Below are positions 16,084 to 18,635 of a DNA stretch of 18,635 bases, one piece after another. The notes under the pieces are model-generated. The model had not been told where the DNA came from. It was given only the letters and a program-made list of their open reading frames with translations, and made no database searches. Position numbers and translations under genes: made by a program. Every line of letters starts with the position of its first letter. Position 1 is the first letter of the stretch. Source of the DNA: Pseudomonadota bacterium (GTDB lineage Bacteria > Pseudomonadota > Alphaproteobacteria > Sphingomonadales > Sphingomonadaceae); assembly GCA_023432995.1 (NCBI GenBank), contig JAEZES010000121.1, positions 1 through 18,635 of the forward strand. Direction: 5' to 3'.

Positions 16084-16112
16084 AATATACTTGGGCGGCC
16101 GGGAGGTGACGA
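16084..16112 (-). promoter_or_regulatory. Candidate promoter of the HxlR regulator gene
   Basis: On the minus strand TCGTCA (16112-16107) and TATATT (16089-16084) are 17 bases apart. The -10 box is one of the few AT-rich stretches here. The start would be near 16077, 13 bases before the ATG. The direct repeat described at 16112-16150 touches the -35. Confidence 0.5.
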
Positions 16113-16150
16113 GTTCATTTTCTGTAGCGGGCAGATTCACTTTCTGAACT
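16112..16150. promoter_or_regulatory. Candidate HxlR operator: direct and inverted repeats
   Basis: TTCATTTTCTG (16114-16124) and TTCACTTTCTG (16136-16146) are direct repeats differing at one base, with a 22-bp period, that is, two helical turns. AGTTCA (16112-16117) and TGAACT (16145-16150) form the outer inverted repeat. The site lies between divergent hxlR and acyl-CoA-dehydrogenase-like genes and overlaps the edge of the hxlR promoter, the expected place for an autoregulatory operator. Confidence 0.5.
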
Positions 16151-16203
16151 GGAACGCAGGTCGCGGTCGGCGCTAGCCGCCTCCCATTCGAAAGGGACAC
16201 GAC

Positions 16204-17340
16204 ATGCTTGCAACCACCGAATCGATCATCACCGCCAGCCACTGGCTCGAACGCGCCGACCGCGTTGCGGCAGACGTGGCATTGCACGCCGCCCGGCACG
16301 ATGGCGACGACAGCTTCGTCGAGGAAGGCTTCGCCGCCCTCAAGCGCGAAGGGTTCTTCACGGCTCTGGTGCCGGCCGAGCTCGGCGGCGGCGGCGCCAG
16401 CACCACGACGATCTGCGAGTGCATCCGCATACTGGCACGCAATTGCGGATCGACCGCGCTGGCGTTCTCTATGCACTGCCACCTGGTCGCCGTCGCCGCC
16501 TGGCGGCACAGGCACCAGGGCGCGCCGACCGACGGGCTGCTGAAGCGCGTCGCGGCAGAGGGCTTGGTGCTCGTTTCGACCGGCGGCAACGACTGGCTGT
16601 CGAGCGGCGGCGAGGCGGTGAAGGTCGCAGGCGGCTTCCGGATCAGCGCGCGCAAACCGTTCGCGAGTGGCTCGGCGATGGGCGACTTGCTCAACACCAG
16701 CGCACTCTACGACGATCCCGAGGCGGGGCCGACCGTGCTGCACTTCGCCGTGCCCCTGGCGGCCCCGGGTGTCCGCATCGAACCAACCTGGCAGGTTATG
16801 GGCATGCGCGGGACCGGATCGAACGACGTCGTCCTCGACGGCGTGTTCGTGCCCGAGGCGGGAGTCGCCGGTCGGCGGCCCGCGGGCGAGTGGCACATGC
16901 TGTTCCACGTGATCTCGAAGATGGCCTTCGCGTTCATCTACTCGGCCTATCTCGGCGTTGCCGAGGCGGCTCGTGACCTGGCCATCGAGGCCGCCGGCAA
17001 GCGGGCGCCGAACCCGCTCGCCTCTCAGCTCGCCGGCGAGATGGAGAATGCGCTGATGGTCGCACGATTGGCGAACGCCGAAGCGATCGCGATCGCCGAG
17101 GATGCCGAACCTGGCCCGCAGACCACCAGCGCCGCGATGCAGTGCCGCCAGCTCACCGGCCAGCACGCGCTGACGACCGTCGAAAAGGCGCTCGAACTGG
17201 CAGGGGGCTCCGCGTTCTATCGCAAGAGCACGCTCGAACGTCTGTTCCGCGACATCCAGGCCGCGCGCTTTCATCCGCTCCAGGAAAAGCCCCAGCTCGA
17301 TCTCACCGGACGGGTGGCGCTCGGCTGGCCCATCGGCTGA
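16204..17340 (+). CDS. Acyl-CoA dehydrogenase family flavoprotein
   Basis: The 378-residue protein fits the acyl-CoA dehydrogenase fold: N-terminal helices (about 1-115, with FTALVPAELGGGGAS), a middle beta domain with ISARKPFASGSAMGD and WQVMGMRGTGSNDV (about 196-209), and a C-terminal helical domain with LELAGGSAFYRKSTLERLFR. These proteins bind FAD or FMN. The C-terminal segment reads RDIQAARFHPLQEK rather than the usual pattern with a catalytic Glu in a YEGT-type motif, so it may belong to a subgroup with a different reaction, for example a flavin monooxygenase. The ATG at 16204 has AAAGGGA about 9 bases upstream. It is divergent from an HxlR regulator gene, and a hairpin follows the stop. 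Confidence 0.85.
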   Translation: MLATTESIITASHWLERADRVAADVALHAARHDGDDSFVEEGFAALKREGFFTALVPAELGGGGASTTTICECIRILARNCGSTALAFSMHCHLVAVAAWRHRHQGAPTDGLLKRVAAEGLVLVSTGGNDWLSSGGEAVKVAGGFRISARKPFASGSAMGDLLNTSALYDDPEAGPTVLHFAVPLAAPGVRIEPTWQVMGMRGTGSNDVVLDGVFVPEAGVAGRRPAGEWHMLFHVISKMAFAFIYSAYLGVAEAARDLAIEAAGKRAPNPLASQLAGEMENALMVARLANAEAIAIAEDAEPGPQTTSAAMQCRQLTGQHALTTVEKALELAGGSAFYRKSTLERLFRDIQAARFHPLQEKPQLDLTGRVALGWPIG

Positions 17341-17348
17341 CGGAAGGG

Positions 17349-17373
17349 GCCGAGCGGACTCGGGCCGCTCGGC
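17349..17373 (+). terminator. Hairpin after the acyl-CoA-dehydrogenase-like gene
   Basis: GCCGAGCGG-ACTCGGG-CCGCTCGGC is a perfect 9-bp stem with a 7-base loop, 9 bases after the stop at 17340. No T run follows, so termination may be partial. Confidence 0.55.
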
Positions 17374-17381
17374 GGTTCGGC

Positions 17382-17550
17382 GTGCATCCCCGCCGATGGC
17401 GGGCAGTTGCAGATCGCCGGTCCGCACGCATGGACCCGCGCCTCGCCGGGATGGATCGGTTCGAAGGTCTCTAACTCGCGGGTGAGCGAATTGAACAGGC
17501 GGCGGAGGCAGTCATCCCGCGCCGCTTATGGAAGGCGGCGGGCAGGTCAA
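17382..17550 (-). pseudogene. cysS: Remnant of the 5' end of cysS with upstream sequence
   Basis: The stretch aligns with 15182-15349, that is, codons 1 to about 44 of cysS plus about 35 bases upstream. The coding part is roughly 80% identical by hand count. A one-base gap sits near the start, so codons 1-10 are out of frame; a second one-base deletion falls in CCGC-CATCGGC, matching the HIGN site. Between them it still reads TRELETFEPIHPGEARVHAC, against TREIETFHPLHPGEARVYTC in the intact gene. The start equivalent is at 17515-17513. No further cysS sequence follows beyond about codon 44, so it cannot encode a synthetase. It lies in the same orientation as cysS, 2.2 kb away, with hxlR and the acyl-CoA-dehydrogenase-like gene between them. 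Confidence 0.85.
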
Positions 17551-17617
17551 CACGCGGCGCGCAGGTTACCAGCGGCCGCGGGTCAGCCCCAAGCTGGGAC
17601 AGGCCCTCGACGCCGGC

Positions 17618-17645
17618 TTGAGCCCGCCCCGCGGTGCCCTATCCA
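17618..17645 (+). promoter_or_regulatory. Candidate promoter of the second PilZ gene
   Basis: TTGAGC (17618-17623) and TATCCA (17640-17645) are 16 bases apart. The expected start near 17652 is about 27 bases before the ATG at 17679. Between the cysS remnant and this promoter (17551-17617) I see nothing else. Confidence 0.4.
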
Positions 17646-17678
17646 GCGAACCTCGAACAAGAACCCGGGAGCGCCCGC

Positions 17679-18071
17679 ATGACCGCTCAAGTCGTTGACC
17701 TAGCCTCGTTCCGTGAAGCGAAGATCCAGGCCGCCGGCCTGCTGCTGGCGAAGGAACCGCGGCACAACGGCAGGGACATGGCCGCGCTCCTGACGCGCGA
17801 GGAAGAGCGCTGGGCCGATCACCGCGACGAACCCCGGCATCGCCTCGACGGGGCCTGCAGGCTGTCGCTGTGGCTCGGCGGCCGGGAAGCCAGCCTCGAG
17901 AACATCTCGCGCAACGGCCTGATGGCGACCGCCGACCTGCCGCACGATCCCGGCGCCCCGGTCCCGGTCTCGCTCGGCGGGGGCTGCCACGCGACCGGCC
18001 GCGTGATCTGGAAGCGCGACGGTTTGGTCGGGCTCGAACTGCCGGACGGGACGCTCGAGGGCGTCGCCTAG
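17679..18071 (+). CDS. PilZ-domain protein
   Basis: The 130-residue product starts MTAQVVDLASFREAKIQAAG, with a helical, charged N-terminal part (about 1-50), followed by a PilZ-like domain: RHRLDGACRLSLWLGGREAS (53-72), the D/NxSxxG-type motif NISRNGLM (75-82) and the strands GRVIWKRDGLVGLELPDG. The family binds cyclic di-GMP. The Arg motif (RHRLD) does not fit a clean RxxxR pattern, so binding is uncertain. The ATG at 17679 with GGGAG about 7 bases upstream is preferred over an ATG-free longer frame from 17634. It has no membrane helix, unlike the first PilZ protein at 7086-7634. It is convergent with the CobT gene, 15 bases apart. Confidence 0.75.
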   Translation: MTAQVVDLASFREAKIQAAGLLLAKEPRHNGRDMAALLTREEERWADHRDEPRHRLDGACRLSLWLGGREASLENISRNGLMATADLPHDPGAPVPVSLGGGCHATGRVIWKRDGLVGLELPDGTLEGVA

Positions 18072-18086
18072 CGCGTCCGAGCGCGC

Positions 18087-18635
18087 TCACTCGATTTCGA
18101 ACAAGTCCGCCAGCTGCTCGATGATCGTCCCGCCGAGCTGCTCGACGTCCATGATCGTCACCGCCCGCTTGTAGTAGCGGGTCACGTCGTGGCCGATGCC
18201 GATCGCGACGAGCTGCACCGGCGCCTGCTTCTCGATCCAGTCGATCACCTTGCGCAGGTGCGTCTCGAGGTAGCCTGCCGAGTTCACGCTAAGCGTCGAA
18301 TCGTCCACCGGCGCGCCGTCGGAGATGACCATCAGGATGCGGCGGTCTTCCGGACGGGCGAGCAGGCGGTTGTGCGCCCAGATCAGCGCCTCGCCGTCGA
18401 TGTTCTCCTTGAGCAGCCCTTCGCGCATCATCAGGCCGAGGCTCTTGCGGGCGCGGCGCCACGGCTCGTCGGCCTGCTTGTAAACGATGTGCCGGAGGGC
18501 GTTGAGGCGGCCGGGATGTGGGGGGCGACCGTCGGTCAGCCACTTCTCGCGGCTCTGGCCACCCTTCCAGGCGCGGGTGGTGAAGCCCAGGATCTCGCAC
18601 TTCACGCCGACGCGCTCGAGCGTGCGGGCGAGAAT
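18087..18635 (-). CDS. cobT: Cobaltochelatase subunit CobT, C-terminal part (cut by window edge)
   Basis: The visible 182 residues form the C-terminal von Willebrand factor A-like domain of CobT. Diagnostic parts are LGFTTRAWKGGQSREKW, LNALRHIVYKQADEPWRRAR, LMMREGLLKENIDGEALIWA, RRILMVISDGAPVDDSTLS (the metal-ion-dependent adhesion-type site) and LVAIGIGHDVTRYYKRAV, ending IEQLADLFEIE. CobT works with CobS (AAA+ ATPase) and CobN to insert cobalt into hydrogenobyrinic a,c-diamide in aerobic cobalamin synthesis. The N-terminal portion lies beyond the right edge. No other cob gene is in the window, so the pathway cannot be confirmed here. No defect is visible in this part. Confidence 0.93.
   Translation of the reverse strand: MLARTLERVGVKCEILGFTTRAWKGGQSREKWLTDGRPPHPGRLNALRHIVYKQADEPWRRARKSLGLMMREGLLKENIDGEALIWAHNRLLARPEDRRILMVISDGAPVDDSTLSVNSAGYLETHLRKVIDWIEKQAPVQLVAIGIGHDVTRYYKRAVTIMDVEQLGGTIIEQLADLFEIE

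Noticed and set aside
16057..17427. 456-codon minus-strand open frame opposite the acyl-CoA-dehydrogenase-like gene
   Set aside because: It begins inside the cysS remnant and runs antisense through a gene with clear domain motifs; no coherent protein features.

Overview
The window is high-GC DNA from an alphaproteobacterium, most likely a member of the Sphingomonadales. The inference rests on the rpmF-plsX-fabH-ihfA-merR gene order, a TTGCAC-N16-TATAGG promoter in front of it, a CobT-type cobaltochelatase subunit, and a 'GTCATCCCGGC...GCCGGG' intergenic repeat of a kind common in these genomes. No rRNA, tRNA, CRISPR array or insertion sequence was seen.

Left part (1-2923, all minus strand): a housekeeping operon reading rpmF (L32) -> plsX -> fabH -> ihfA -> merR-type regulator (cut by the window edge). 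It links ribosomal protein, phospholipid/fatty-acid initiation and nucleoid-protein genes, with tight overlaps (plsX/fabH share TTGA, ihfA/merR share TAGTG). A clear promoter and a perfect hairpin lie in the rpmF leader.

Middle (3143-8935, mixed strands): a secreted CE2-like SGNH esterase, a low-GC patch with a doubtful small ORF, an MBL-fold hydrolase of glyoxalase II type, a small acidic lipoprotein, an exported protein with two tandem SnoaL-like domains, a PilZ protein with a C-terminal membrane helix, and an S24 (LexA/CI-like) repressor divergent from a small HTH-like protein and a conserved protein of unknown function. A strong bidirectional terminator separates the lipoprotein and SnoaL genes.

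Right part (9024-16064, minus strand): a long run in one direction: HxlR regulator -> cysS -> DUF3828-like exported protein -> D-2-hydroxyacid dehydrogenase -> acetolactate-synthase-like ThDP enzyme -> aldehyde dehydrogenase. The last three could form a 2-hydroxyacid -> 2-oxoacid -> aldehyde -> acid route, but this is inference. The HxlR gene is divergent from an unusual acyl-CoA-dehydrogenase-family gene (16204-17340), with a 22-bp-period direct repeat between them.

Right end (17341-18635): after a terminator-like hairpin there is a frameshifted remnant of the 5' end of cysS and its upstream region (about 17382-17550), about 2.2 kb from the intact cysS and in the same orientation. The hxlR/acyl-CoA-dehydrogenase pair is thus bracketed by two cysS sequences, which suggests insertion or duplication at this locus. 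A second PilZ protein and the C-terminal part of CobT finish the window. The cysS remnant is the most noteworthy observation.
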